From positions 186,001 to 250,000 of the forward strand of contig CAWHBT010000006.1 of NCBI GenBank assembly GCA_963827595.1: DNA of 64,000 nucleotides, given 5' to 3'. Origin of the DNA: DATEDA01 sp963827595 (lineage in GTDB: Bacteria; Pseudomonadota; Gammaproteobacteria; Burkholderiales; SG8-39). Each line of letters starts with the position of its first letter. Position 1 is the stretch's first letter. This document shows, one piece after another, positions 24,582 through 33,122 of the stretch. The translations under genes and the position numbers were made by a program. The notes beneath the pieces are model-generated. The model saw only the letters and a program-made list of their open reading frames with translations. It did no database searches and had not been told where the DNA came from.

Positions 24582-25772
24582 CTACTCGACGACCTTGGTG
24601 ACCACGCCGGCCCCGACGGTGCGGCCGCCCTCGCGAATCGCGAAGCGCAGCCCCTCCTCCATCGCGATCGGCGCGATCAGGCTCACCACGATCGACACGT
24701 TGTCCCCCGGCATCACCATCTCGGTGCCCGCCGGCAGCTCGGTCGAGCCGGTCACATCGGTGGTGCGAAAGTAAAACTGCGGCCGATAACCGTTGAAAAA
24801 CGGCGTGTGCCGCCCGCCCTCCTCCTTCGAGAGCACGTACACCTCGGCAGCAAACTTGGTGTGCGGGGTGATCGAGGCGGGCTTCGCCAGCACCTGCCCG
24901 CGCTCCACCTCCTCGCGCTTGGTGCCCCGCAGCAGCACCCCGATGTTGTCCCCCGCCTGCCCCTCGTCCAGGAGCTTCCGGAACATCTCCACGCCCGTGC
25001 ACACCGTCTTCTGCGTGGCCTTCAACCCCACGATCTCGATCTCCTCGCCCACCTTGACGATGCCCCGCTCCACCCGCCCGGTCACCACCGTCCCCCGGCC
25101 CGAGATCGAGAACACGTCCTCCACCGGCATCAGAAACGGCCCGTCCAGCGCCCGCTTCGGCAGCGGAATGTGGCTGTCCAGAGCTTCGGCGAGCTTCATG
25201 ATCGAGCCCTCACCCAGCTCGGAGGTGTCCCCCTCCAGGGCTTTGAGCGCACTGCCGATCACGATCGGGGTCTTGTCCCCCGGAAACTCGTACTTCGACA
25301 GCAACTCGCGCACCTCCATCTCCACCAGGTCCAAGAGCTCCTTGTCATCGACCGTGTCGGCCTTGTTCAGGTACACCACGATGTAGGGCACCCCCACCTG
25401 GCGCGCGAGCAGAATGTGTTCCCGGGTCTGCGGCATCGGCCCGTCGGCCGCCGACACCACCAGAATGGCGCCATCCATCTGCGCCGCCCCGGTGATCATG
25501 TTCTTGATGTAGTCGGCATGCCCCGGGCAGTCGACGTGCGCGTAGTGCCGGTTCTTGGTCTGGTACTCGACGTGCGCCGTGTTGATCGTGATCCCGCGCG
25601 CCTTCTCCTCCGGCGCGTTGTCGATCTGCTCGTAGTTGCGCGCCTCGCCCCCGTACTTCTTCGCCAGAATGTGCGTCATCGCCGCCGTCAGCGTCGTCTT
25701 GCCGTGATCGACGTGCCCGATCGTGCCCACATTCACGTGCGGCTTGGTCCGCTCGAACTTGCTCTTTGACAT
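24582..25772 (-). CDS. tuf: Elongation factor Tu, copy 2 (tufB position)
   Basis: The 396-residue protein is identical to the copy at 1559-2749 and has the same GTPase motifs. It lies between the Tyr-Gly-Thr tRNA cluster and tRNA-Trp, as tufB does in other proteobacteria, and is probably expressed from the promoter before tRNA-Tyr. The differences from copy 1 are silent (24585, 24846, 25467). The ribosome-binding site is weaker than in copy 1, where AAGGAGGT precedes the start. Confidence 0.98.
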   Translation of the reverse strand: MSKSKFERTKPHVNVGTIGHVDHGKTTLTAAMTHILAKKYGGEARNYEQIDNAPEEKARGITINTAHVEYQTKNRHYAHVDCPGHADYIKNMITGAAQMDGAILVVSAADGPMPQTREHILLARQVGVPYIVVYLNKADTVDDKELLDLVEMEVRELLSKYEFPGDKTPIVIGSALKALEGDTSELGEGSIMKLAEALDSHIPLPKRALDGPFLMPVEDVFSISGRGTVVTGRVERGIVKVGEEIEIVGLKATQKTVCTGVEMFRKLLDEGQAGDNIGVLLRGTKREEVERGQVLAKPASITPHTKFAAEVYVLSKEEGGRHTPFFNGYRPQFYFRTTDVTGSTELPAGTEMVMPGDNVSIVVSLIAPIAMEEGLRFAIREGGRTVGAGVVTKVVE

Positions 25773-25777
25773 GTCTG
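24585..25777 (-). repeat. Direct repeat, copy 2 (tuf)
   Basis: Partner of 1562-2754 at a constant offset of 23,023 bases. Outside the coding sequence the flanks diverge at once on both sides, as expected for gene conversion confined to the tuf genes. Confidence 0.9.
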
Positions 25778-25830
25778 ACTACCTTCGGGTCCTGGTCACC
25801 AAATCGAGGTCACTGCGGTTGCGACTAGCC

Positions 25831-25905
<75 letters not shown>

Positions 25906-25960
25906 GAAATCCGTCCGGCTCCGGTGCGATTCCTCACCCGCCGCGGCGCGAACCGGCGCT

Positions 25961-26034
25961 TGGAGCGGGTGAAGGGAATCGAACCCTCGTCGTAAGCTTG
26001 GAAGGCTTCTGCTCTACCATTGAGCTACACCCGC
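25961..26034 (-). tRNA. trnG: tRNA-Gly (TCC anticodon)
   Basis: Acceptor GCGGGTG pairs with CACCCGC, the anticodon loop CTTCCAAG carries TCC, and the T-loop GTTCGATTC and encoded CCA are present. It is 74 bases with CCA. Confidence 0.98.
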
Positions 26035-26105
26035 GCATTTCCCCCACCTGCGGGACGATCCCTGGGCCGAGCGCGCACGAAGAGGCTTCGATCGCGAGGC
26101 ATGCC

Positions 26106-26192
26106 TGGTGGAGGGGGTAGGATTCGAACCTACGTAGGCGCATGGCCAACAGATTTACAGTCTGCCCCCTTTAGCCGCTCGGGCACCCCTCC
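26106..26192 (-). tRNA. trnY: tRNA-Tyr (GTA anticodon)
   Basis: Class II tRNA with a long variable arm, 87 bases with the encoded CCA. GGAGGGG pairs with CCCCTCC and the anticodon loop CTGTAAATC carries GTA. It is the first gene after the promoter at 26207-26235. Confidence 0.98.
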
Positions 26193-26206
26193 GAACGAAG
26201 CGCAAA

Positions 26207-26235
26207 ATTATGGGGGATTTTCCCTGACGTGTCAA
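26207..26235 (-). promoter_or_regulatory. Sigma70 promoter of the tRNA-tufB cluster
   Basis: On the minus strand a perfect TTGACA (26230-26235) is followed after exactly 17 bases by CATAAT (26207-26212). The start site would fall just before tRNA-Tyr. The region after the -10 begins GC-rich (TTGCGC), as in stringently controlled stable-RNA promoters. Confidence 0.88.
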
Positions 26236-26387
26236 ACGTCTAGGGGTGGCGGCGACCGGCCCTGGCGGTGGTCCCCGCCCGCCGGGACCCGCGGTTGGGC
26301 CAGGGACGCCCCGCCCGCTAGAATTCCTCCTCGTTCGGCGCGGCTGCCGCCCCGGCCAGCCGGATTCCCGACCCGGAGCTCCCGCCC

Positions 26388-27338
26388 ATGACCAAGACGT
26401 TCGCCTCCCAGGCTGATCTCGCCGAGAAGCAGGTCACCTTCACCCGGCTGTCCGAGAACGCCTACGCCTACACGACCGAAGGCGACCCCAACTCGGGCGT
26501 GGTTGTGGGCGACGACGGGGTCATGGTCGTCGACGCCCAGGCGACCCCGGCGATGGCAAAGGACGTGATCCGCCATATCCGCACGGTCACGGACAAGCCG
26601 ATCAGGTACGTCGTGCTCTCGCACTACCACGCCGTGCGGGTGCTCGGGGCCTCGGGGTACGGCGCGCGCGAGATCATCGCGAGCCAGACCACCCACGAGA
26701 TGATCAAGGAGCGCGGCAAGGAGGACATGGACTCGGAGATCGGCCGGTTCCCGCGGCTCTTCCGCGGGGCCGAGGAGATCCCCGGGCTCACCTGGCCGAC
26801 GATCACCTTCGACCGCGAGGCTACGATCTGGATGGGCAAGCTCGAGGTCCGGCTCATCCACGTCGGCGCGGGGCACACGCGGGGCGACACGATCGTCTGG
26901 CTGCCGGCCCAGAAGGTGCTGTTCTCGGGCGATCTGGTCGAGTACAACGCCGGGATCTACACCGGCGACGCGCATCTCGCGGTGTGGCCGGACACGCTGG
27001 AGCGGCTCCGCGCCCTCGGCCCGGAGCGGCTCGTGCCCGGCCGCGGACCGGCGCTCGCAACCGCCGCCGACTCGATCAAGGCGATCGAGTTCACGCAGAA
27101 CTTCGTCCGGCGGCTGTACGAGTGCGCCCGGGAGGGCGTCGCGGCGCGCAAGAGCCTGCGGGAGGTCTACCAGGACGCGCGCACGCGCCTCGACCCGGTG
27201 TACGGGCAATACCCCATCTACGAGCACTGCATGCCGTTCGACGTCTCGCGGGCGTACGACGAGGCGAGCGGCATCGCCAACCCCCGCATCTGGACCGCGG
27301 AGCGCGACGTCGAGATGTGGCGCTCGCTCGAGGCTTGA
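26388..27338 (+). CDS. MBL-fold hydrolase-like protein with degenerate metal site
   Basis: The product is 316 residues with the metallo-beta-lactamase fold: VVGDDGVMVVDAQAT early, SHYHAVRV where HxHxDH is expected, GAGHTRGDTIVW, and SGDLVEYNAG. The first two His remain, but the Asp and His of the second metal ligand set are Val and Arg, and the late GHG-type His is Arg (VPGRGPAL). It may therefore bind one metal, use other ligands, or be non-hydrolytic. It is directly upstream of the indolepyruvate oxidoreductase gene in the same direction and may share its pathway. Substrate unknown. Confidence 0.75.
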   Translation: MTKTFASQADLAEKQVTFTRLSENAYAYTTEGDPNSGVVVGDDGVMVVDAQATPAMAKDVIRHIRTVTDKPIRYVVLSHYHAVRVLGASGYGAREIIASQTTHEMIKERGKEDMDSEIGRFPRLFRGAEEIPGLTWPTITFDREATIWMGKLEVRLIHVGAGHTRGDTIVWLPAQKVLFSGDLVEYNAGIYTGDAHLAVWPDTLERLRALGPERLVPGRGPALATAADSIKAIEFTQNFVRRLYECAREGVAARKSLREVYQDARTRLDPVYGQYPIYEHCMPFDVSRAYDEASGIANPRIWTAERDVEMWRSLEA

Positions 27339-27434
27339 AGGAAACCAAAGCGCCAAAGCGCGGTCTGTCACGGCGGGAGCGCAGCGCCGGCTTGCGCGAG
27401 GTGCGCGACCGCTGCTAGTAGAATGCCCTAGCCC

Positions 27435-30400
27435 ATGAACGCCCCCGCCGACCTGCGCGCGGTCACGCTCGACGACAAGTATGCCCTCGAACGCGGGCGG
27501 GTCTTCCTCACCGGCGTCCAGGCGCTGGTGCGGCTGCCGATCCTGCAGCGGCAGCGTGACGCCGCCGCCGGCCTGAACACCGCCGGATTCGTCTCCGGCT
27601 ACCGCGGCTCCCCGCTCGGCGGACTCGACCAGGCGCTCTTCCGGGCGAAGAAGTTCCTGGACCAGCACCACGTCGTCTTCCAGCCGGGTGTCAACGAGGA
27701 CCTGGCGGCGACCGCGCTCTGGGGCAGCCAGCAGGTCAACCTCTTCCGCGGCGCGAAGTACGACGGCGTGTTCGGCCTCTGGTACGGCAAGGGGCCGGGC
27801 GTCGATCGCTGCGGCGACGTGTTCCGCCACGCCAACGCCGCCGGAACGTCGCGGCACGGCGGGGTCATCGTCTGCGCGGGCGACGACCACGCGGCGAAAT
27901 CCTCGACCCTGCCGCACCAGACCGACCACGTCTTCAAGGCGGTGATGATGCCGGTGCTGTATCCGGCCTCGGTGCAGGAGTACCTCGACCTCGGCGTGCA
28001 CGGCTACGCGATGTCGCGGTACTCGGGCTGCTGGGTCGCGTTCAAGTGCGTCACCGACATCGTCGAGAGCTCGGCGTCGGTGCAGGTCGACCCGGACCGC
28101 GTCCGGATCCAGCTCCCGACCGACGTCGCGCTGCCGCCCGAGGGGCTGAACATCCGCTGGCCCGACCCGTTCCTGGTGCAGGAGGAGCGGCTCCTGCATC
28201 ACAAGCTCTACGCCGCGCTCGCCTACTGTCGCGCGAACGGCCTGAATCGCGTCGTCATCGACAGCCCGCGCGCCCGGCTCGGCATCATCACCTCCGGCAA
28301 GGCGTACATGGACGTGCGCCAGGCCCTCGAGGACCTCGGCATCGACGACCGCCTCGCCGCGGAGATCGGGCTGCGGGTCTACAAGTGCGGCATGATCTGG
28401 CCGCTCGAGTCGGAAGGCGTGCGCCGCTTCGCCGAGGGGCTCGAGGAGATCCTGGTCGTCGAGGAGAAGCGGCAGTTCCTCGAGTACCAGCTCAAGGAAG
28501 AGCTCTACAACTGGCGCGAGGACGTCCGGCCGCGCGTCGTCGGCAAGTTCGACGAGAAGGGCGAATGGGCGCTCCCGCACAGCCAGTGGCTGCTGCCGGC
28601 CGCCAACGAGCTCTCGCCCGGGATCGTCGCCAGGGCGATCGCGTCGCGCATCGCGCGCTTCTACACCTCCGACCGCATCAAGGCACGGCTCGCCTTCCTC
28701 GAGGCGAAGGAGAAGGCGCTCGCGCAGCCGCGCATCACCGTGCAGCGCGTGCCGTATTTCTGCTCGGGCTGCCCGCACAACACGTCGACGCGCGTCCCCG
28801 AGGGCAGCCGCGCGACCGCCGGCATCGGCTGCCACTTCATGGCGGTATGGATGGATCGCAGCACCGCGACCTTCAGCCACATGGGCGGCGAAGGCGTGGC
28901 GTGGATCGGCCAGGCGCCGTTCACCGAGGAGCGCCACATCTTCGCCAACCTGGGGGACGGCACCTACTACCACTCGGGCCTGCTCGCGATCCGCGCCGCC
29001 GTCGCGGCGAAGGCGCCGATGACCTACAAGATCCTCTACAACGACGCGGTCGCCATGACCGGCGGGCAGCGCGTCGACGGCCCGCTCAGCGTGCCGATGA
29101 TCGTCAGCCAGGTCGCGGCCGAAGGGGTCGAGAAGATCGTCATCGTCACCGACGAGCCGGAGAAGTATCACGGCGTCGCCCTCAAGCCGGCGGTGCCGGT
29201 GCGGCATCGCGACGACCTCGACGCCGTCCAGCGGGAGCTGCGCGAGTACCCCGGCGTCTCGATCCTCGTCTACGACCAGACGTGCGCCGCCGAGAAGCGG
29301 CGGCGCCGCAAGCGCGGCACGTTCCCCGATCCGCAGAAGCGCGCGTTCATCAACGAGCTCGTCTGCGAAGGCTGCGGCGACTGCAGCGTGCAGTCGAACT
29401 GCGTGTCGGTGGAGCCGCTCGAGACCGAGTTCGGCCGCAAGCGCACGATCAACCAGTCCTCGTGCAACAAGGACTACTCGTGCGTGAAGGGGTTCTGCCC
29501 GAGCTTCGTGACCGTCGAGGGCGGGCGCGTACGCCGCGGCAAGGCGCTCGCCGGAGGCGCGGACGGGTGGCCGCAGCTGCCCGATCCGGCGCCGGCGTCG
29601 GTCGACCGGCCCTACAGCATCCTCGTCACCGGCATCGGCGGCACCGGCGTGATCACGGTCGGCGCGCTGCTCGGCATGGCGGCGCACATCGAGGGCAAGG
29701 GCGTCAGCATCCTCGACATGACCGGCCTCGCGCAGAAGAACGGGGCGGTGATGTCGCACGTGCGCATAGCGCGGCGGCCCGAGGACATCCACGCGGTGCG
29801 CATCGCCGCCGGCGAAGCGGACTGCGTCATCGGCTGCGACATGGTGGTCGCCGCCGGCGCCGAGGCGCAGTCGAAGATGCAGGCCGGCCGCACGCGGCTC
29901 GTGATCAACAGCGCCGAGGTGCCGACCGCCGAGTTCACGCGCAACCCGAACTGGCTGTTCCCCGGCAGTGACATGCAGTCGGAGCTCAAGGCGGCGGTGG
30001 GTGCGGCCAACGCCGAGTTCGTCGACGCGACGCGCCTCGCCTCCGCGCTGATGGGCGACGCGATCGCGACCAATCCGTTCATGCTCGGGTTCGCGTACCA
30101 GAAAGGCCTGGTGCCGGTCTCCGGCGCCGCGATCGAGCGCGCGATCGAGCTGAACGGCGTCGCGGTCGAGGCGAACAAGCAGAGCTTCCTCTGGGGCCGC
30201 CGCGCCGCGCACGAGCCGGCGCGGGTCGAGAAGGTCGCGACGCCCGCCGAGGTCATCCCGATCTCGCAGCACCTCTCGCGCTCGCTCGACGAGCTGATCG
30301 CGCGCCGCGCCGAGTTCCTGACCGACTACCAGGACGCCGCCTACGCCGGCCGCTACCGCGCGCTCGTCAGCCGCATCCGGCAGATCGAGAGCGATCGGGG

Positions 30401-30935
30401 CCTCGGCACGAAGCTCACCGAGGCGGTCGCGCGCTACTTCTTCAAGCTGATGGCGTACAAGGACGAGTACGAGGTGGCCCGCCTCTACACCCGGCCGGAG
30501 TTCGCCCAGCGCCTGCAGGCGACCTTCGAGGGCGACTACACCCTCAAGTTCCACCTCGCCCCGCCGATCCTCGCCAAACCCGATCCCGTGACCGGCGTAC
30601 CCCGGAAGCGCGAGTTCGGCCCGTGGATGATGACGGCGTTCAAGTTGCTCGCAAAGCTGCGCGGCCTCCGGGGCACGGCGCTCGACCCCTTCGGGCGGAC
30701 CGAGGAGCGGCGGATGGAGCGGCAGCTCATCGCCGACTACGAGCGGACGGTCGATGAGCTCCTCGCGAAGCTCGACCGGGACAACCACACGACGGCGGTC
30801 GCGATCGCGAGCGTCCCGGACGAGATCCGCGGCTACGGCCACATCAAGCTGCGCACGCTCAAGACTGCCAAAGCGAACGAGGCCGATCTGCTCGCCGCGT
30901 TCCGCTCGCCGCGGTCGCCCGCAAAAGCGGCGTGA
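27435..30935 (+). CDS. Indolepyruvate:ferredoxin oxidoreductase, fused alpha-gamma form
   Basis: Large TPP- and Fe-S-dependent 2-oxoacid:ferredoxin oxidoreductase that decarboxylates aryl-pyruvates to acyl-CoA. The product is 1166 residues. The pyrimidine/pyrophosphate TPP regions (SGYRGSPLGGLD and GDGTYYHSG) come first. A CEGCGDCSVQSNC cluster near residue 645 and an NKDYSCVKGFCPS segment follow, then the gamma domain (GIGGTGVITVGALLG) and a C-terminal extension (DUF6537-like). It is the aerobic-bacterial single-chain form. Its stop overlaps the next gene's GTG by four bases. Phenylpyruvate or indolepyruvate are likely substrates. Confidence 0.93.
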   Translation: MNAPADLRAVTLDDKYALERGRVFLTGVQALVRLPILQRQRDAAAGLNTAGFVSGYRGSPLGGLDQALFRAKKFLDQHHVVFQPGVNEDLAATALWGSQQVNLFRGAKYDGVFGLWYGKGPGVDRCGDVFRHANAAGTSRHGGVIVCAGDDHAAKSSTLPHQTDHVFKAVMMPVLYPASVQEYLDLGVHGYAMSRYSGCWVAFKCVTDIVESSASVQVDPDRVRIQLPTDVALPPEGLNIRWPDPFLVQEERLLHHKLYAALAYCRANGLNRVVIDSPRARLGIITSGKAYMDVRQALEDLGIDDRLAAEIGLRVYKCGMIWPLESEGVRRFAEGLEEILVVEEKRQFLEYQLKEELYNWREDVRPRVVGKFDEKGEWALPHSQWLLPAANELSPGIVARAIASRIARFYTSDRIKARLAFLEAKEKALAQPRITVQRVPYFCSGCPHNTSTRVPEGSRATAGIGCHFMAVWMDRSTATFSHMGGEGVAWIGQAPFTEERHIFANLGDGTYYHSGLLAIRAAVAAKAPMTYKILYNDAVAMTGGQRVDGPLSVPMIVSQVAAEGVEKIVIVTDEPEKYHGVALKPAVPVRHRDDLDAVQRELREYPGVSILVYDQTCAAEKRRRRKRGTFPDPQKRAFINELVCEGCGDCSVQSNCVSVEPLETEFGRKRTINQSSCNKDYSCVKGFCPSFVTVEGGRVRRGKALAGGADGWPQLPDPAPASVDRPYSILVTGIGGTGVITVGALLGMAAHIEGKGVSILDMTGLAQKNGAVMSHVRIARRPEDIHAVRIAAGEADCVIGCDMVVAAGAEAQSKMQAGRTRLVINSAEVPTAEFTRNPNWLFPGSDMQSELKAAVGAANAEFVDATRLASALMGDAIATNPFMLGFAYQKGLVPVSGAAIERAIELNGVAVEANKQSFLWGRRAAHEPARVEKVATPAEVIPISQHLSRSLDELIARRAEFLTDYQDAAYAGRYRALVSRIRQIESDRGLGTKLTEAVARYFFKLMAYKDEYEVARLYTRPEFAQRLQATFEGDYTLKFHLAPPILAKPDPVTGVPRKREFGPWMMTAFKLLAKLRGLRGTALDPFGRTEERRMERQLIADYERTVDELLAKLDRDNHTTAVAIASVPDEIRGYGHIKLRTLKTAKANEADLLAAFRSPRSPAKAA

Positions 30936-31345
30936 GTGCGATCCCGCCCGGCTTCACGAAGCTCGACTCGACGAGCCCCTTCCACGAACTGGTCGGCCCG
31001 CTCTACGAGAAGCGGGACGGCGGGACGGTGACGATCGGGTTACTGGTTGCGGAGAAGCACAAGAACCGCCGCGGCATCGTCCACGGCGGGATGATCTGCA
31101 CGCTCGCCGACTTCGCGATGGGCCATGCGGCGCACTCCGCCACCGGCGCCCCGCGCAAGCTCGTGACGACCACCCTCTCGGTCGACTTCGCCGGCAACGC
31201 CCGCCCGGGCGACTGGATCGAGGCACGGGTCGATGTAATGCGGCCAGGGAACCGCGTCGCGTTCGTGAACTGCTTCGTCTACCACGGCGCCGACCGGATC
31301 GCCCGCGCGAGCGCGACGTTCCAGATCCTCCGGCCGGACGAGTAA
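30932..31345 (+). CDS. PaaI-like hotdog-fold thioesterase
   Basis: The product is 137 residues with the hotdog signature GIVHGGMICTLADFAMG, typical of PaaI/YdiI-type acyl-CoA thioesterases. A TTTLSVDFAGNARPGD strand follows. The GTG start overlaps the stop of the indolepyruvate oxidoreductase (GTGA), so the two are translationally coupled. It may hydrolyse stalled aryl-acyl-CoA made by its neighbour; this is inference from context. Confidence 0.88.
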   Translation: MSAIPPGFTKLDSTSPFHELVGPLYEKRDGGTVTIGLLVAEKHKNRRGIVHGGMICTLADFAMGHAAHSATGAPRKLVTTTLSVDFAGNARPGDWIEARVDVMRPGNRVAFVNCFVYHGADRIARASATFQILRPDE

Positions 31346-31396
31346 GCCGGCAGGCCGTAGCGGACACCCGCCACCGCGTTCGCGGTATCGTAGCGC

Positions 31397-32150
31397 ATGG
31401 ACCTCCAGATCTCCGGCAAGACCGCGCTCGTCACCGGTGCGAGCGCGGGCATCGGCCGCGGCATCGCGCTCGCGCTGGGCGCCGAGCGTGTGCGGCTCGC
31501 CATCACCGCGCGGCGCAAGGACCGCCTCGAGGAGCTCGCGCGCGAGATCGTCACGCGTGGCGGCCACGCACCGATCGCCATCGAAGCGGACTTCATGCGC
31601 GAGGACGCGCCGCAGCGCGATCGCGGATGCCGCCCTCGCCGGCCTCGGCACGGTCGACATCCTTGTCAACAACGCCGGCGGCAGCCGCAAGTTCGACCTC
31701 GGCTCGACCGAGGCGCAGTGGGAGGAGGCGCTGACGCTCAACTTCACCCGGCAGCGGCAGCTCGCGCAACGGCTGCTGCCGAAGATGATCGAGCGCGAGT
31801 GGGGCCGCATCATCAACATCACCGGCAAGTCCGAGCCGGAGGGCCTGAACGGCGCGTTCTGCGCCAAGGCCGCGATGCATTCCTGGGCGAAGGGCCTGTC
31901 GCGGGAGGTCGGGAAACATGGGATCACCGTCAACTCGATCCCACCGGGACGGATCATGAGCGAGCAGATCCTGCGCAACTACTCGCCGGAGTATCGCAAG
32001 TGGCAGTCCGAGCACGAGATCCCCGTCGGCGAATACGGCCAGCCGGAGGACATCGCGAACCTCGTCTGCTTCCTCGCCTCGCCGCTCGCGCGCTACATCA
32101 CCGGCGCCGTGATCCCGGTCGACGGCGGGTTGCGGCGCTATCAGTTCTGA
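31397..32150 (+). CDS. SDR-family oxidoreductase with a one-base frameshift
   Basis: Short-chain dehydrogenase, about 250 residues once corrected. The first frame carries the TGASAGIGRGIA cofactor motif and reaches REDAPQR. The second frame, after one extra G near 31619, carries LVNNAGG, the catalytic Ser/Lys region (here with SEPEGLNGAFCAKAAMHSW in place of YxxxK) and the C-terminal ITGAVIPVDGG. The standard Tyr of YxxxK appears as Phe/Cys (AFCAKAA), an unusual active site. The frameshift context is the same as at one site in the fumarylacetoacetase gene. It is followed by a Bug protein after 11 bases. Confidence 0.82.
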
Positions 32151-32161
32151 GGGAGAGGTCC

Positions 32162-33118
32162 ATGCGATTTATTGTCGCCCTCGTCGCCGGCGCGATCGCG
32201 CTGGCCGCTGAAGCGCAGCCGTACCCGTCCAAGCCGATCCGCCTGGTCGTCCCGTTCGCGCCGGGCGGGAGCTCGTCGATCGTCGCGCGCGCGGTGGGCG
32301 CCGAGATGTCGAAGGAGCTGGGGCAGCAGATCATCATCGACAACAAGCCCGGGGGCGGCGGGAATGTCGCGATGCTGGAGGTCGCCCGCGCCGATCCCGA
32401 TGGCTACACGCTCATCATCGGCCACATCGGGACGCTCGCGGTCAACCCGTACATGTTCGCCAGGCTGCCGTTCGACACCAACAAGGACTTCGTCCCGGTG
32501 TCGCTGCTCGCGAAGATCCCGAACATCTTCGTGGTCAATGCGAACGTCCCGGTGAAGGATCTGCGGGAATTCATCGCACTCGCGCGGGCGAAGCCGGGGC
32601 AGTTGAACTACGGGTCGGCGGGCAACGGCAGCGCCGGTCATCTCGCGTTCGAGTACCTAAAGCTCGTCGCCGACATCGACGTGACGCACATTCCCTACAA
32701 AGGCACCGGACCGCAGCTCACCGACCTCCTCGGCGGGCGCACCGAAGCCTCGTCGGCCGGGACCCCGCCGCTCCTCCCGCACGTCAAGGCGGGCAAGCTG
32801 CGGGCGATCGCGGTCGGCACGCCGCAGCGGCTCCCGGTCCTCCCCGACGTCGCCACGGTCGCCGAGCAGGGCTTCCCGGGGTTCGAGACCACGCAGTGGT
32901 ACGGCCTGATGGCGCCCGCGAAGACCCCCGAGGCGATCGTGAAGCGGCTGAGCGACGAGGCCGCGAGGGCGGCGAAGACGCCGGCCGTCGCCGAACGGTT
33001 CGCGGCCGACGACGCGATCGCCGTCGGCTCGACTGCCGCCGAGTTCGCGGAGTTCATCCGCCGCGAGCAGGCCCGCTGGAGCGAGGTCGTGAAGAAGGCC
33101 GGGATCAAGGCGGAGTGA
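32162..33118 (+). CDS. Tripartite tricarboxylate transporter substrate-binding protein (Bug family)
   Basis: Periplasmic binding protein, 318 residues with a Sec signal peptide (hydrophobic VALVAGAIALAAEA, cut near residue 18). The mature chain begins PYPSKPIRLVVPFAPGG, a Bug hallmark, and has DNKPGGGG, NYGSAGNGS and HIPYKGTGP. No membrane components are adjacent, which is common for Bug proteins. It lies between the SDR and a flavoprotein resembling tricarballylate dehydrogenase, so a carboxylic acid ligand is likely. Confidence 0.93.
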   Translation: MRFIVALVAGAIALAAEAQPYPSKPIRLVVPFAPGGSSSIVARAVGAEMSKELGQQIIIDNKPGGGGNVAMLEVARADPDGYTLIIGHIGTLAVNPYMFARLPFDTNKDFVPVSLLAKIPNIFVVNANVPVKDLREFIALARAKPGQLNYGSAGNGSAGHLAFEYLKLVADIDVTHIPYKGTGPQLTDLLGGRTEASSAGTPPLLPHVKAGKLRAIAVGTPQRLPVLPDVATVAEQGFPGFETTQWYGLMAPAKTPEAIVKRLSDEAARAAKTPAVAERFAADDAIAVGSTAAEFAEFIRREQARWSEVVKKAGIKAE

Positions 33119-33122
33119 CCGG

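Noticed and set aside
26232..30842. A 1536-codon open frame on the minus strand across the indolepyruvate oxidoreductase gene
   Set aside because: Antisense shadow of a well-conserved gene. It would also overlap the region of the tRNA promoter.
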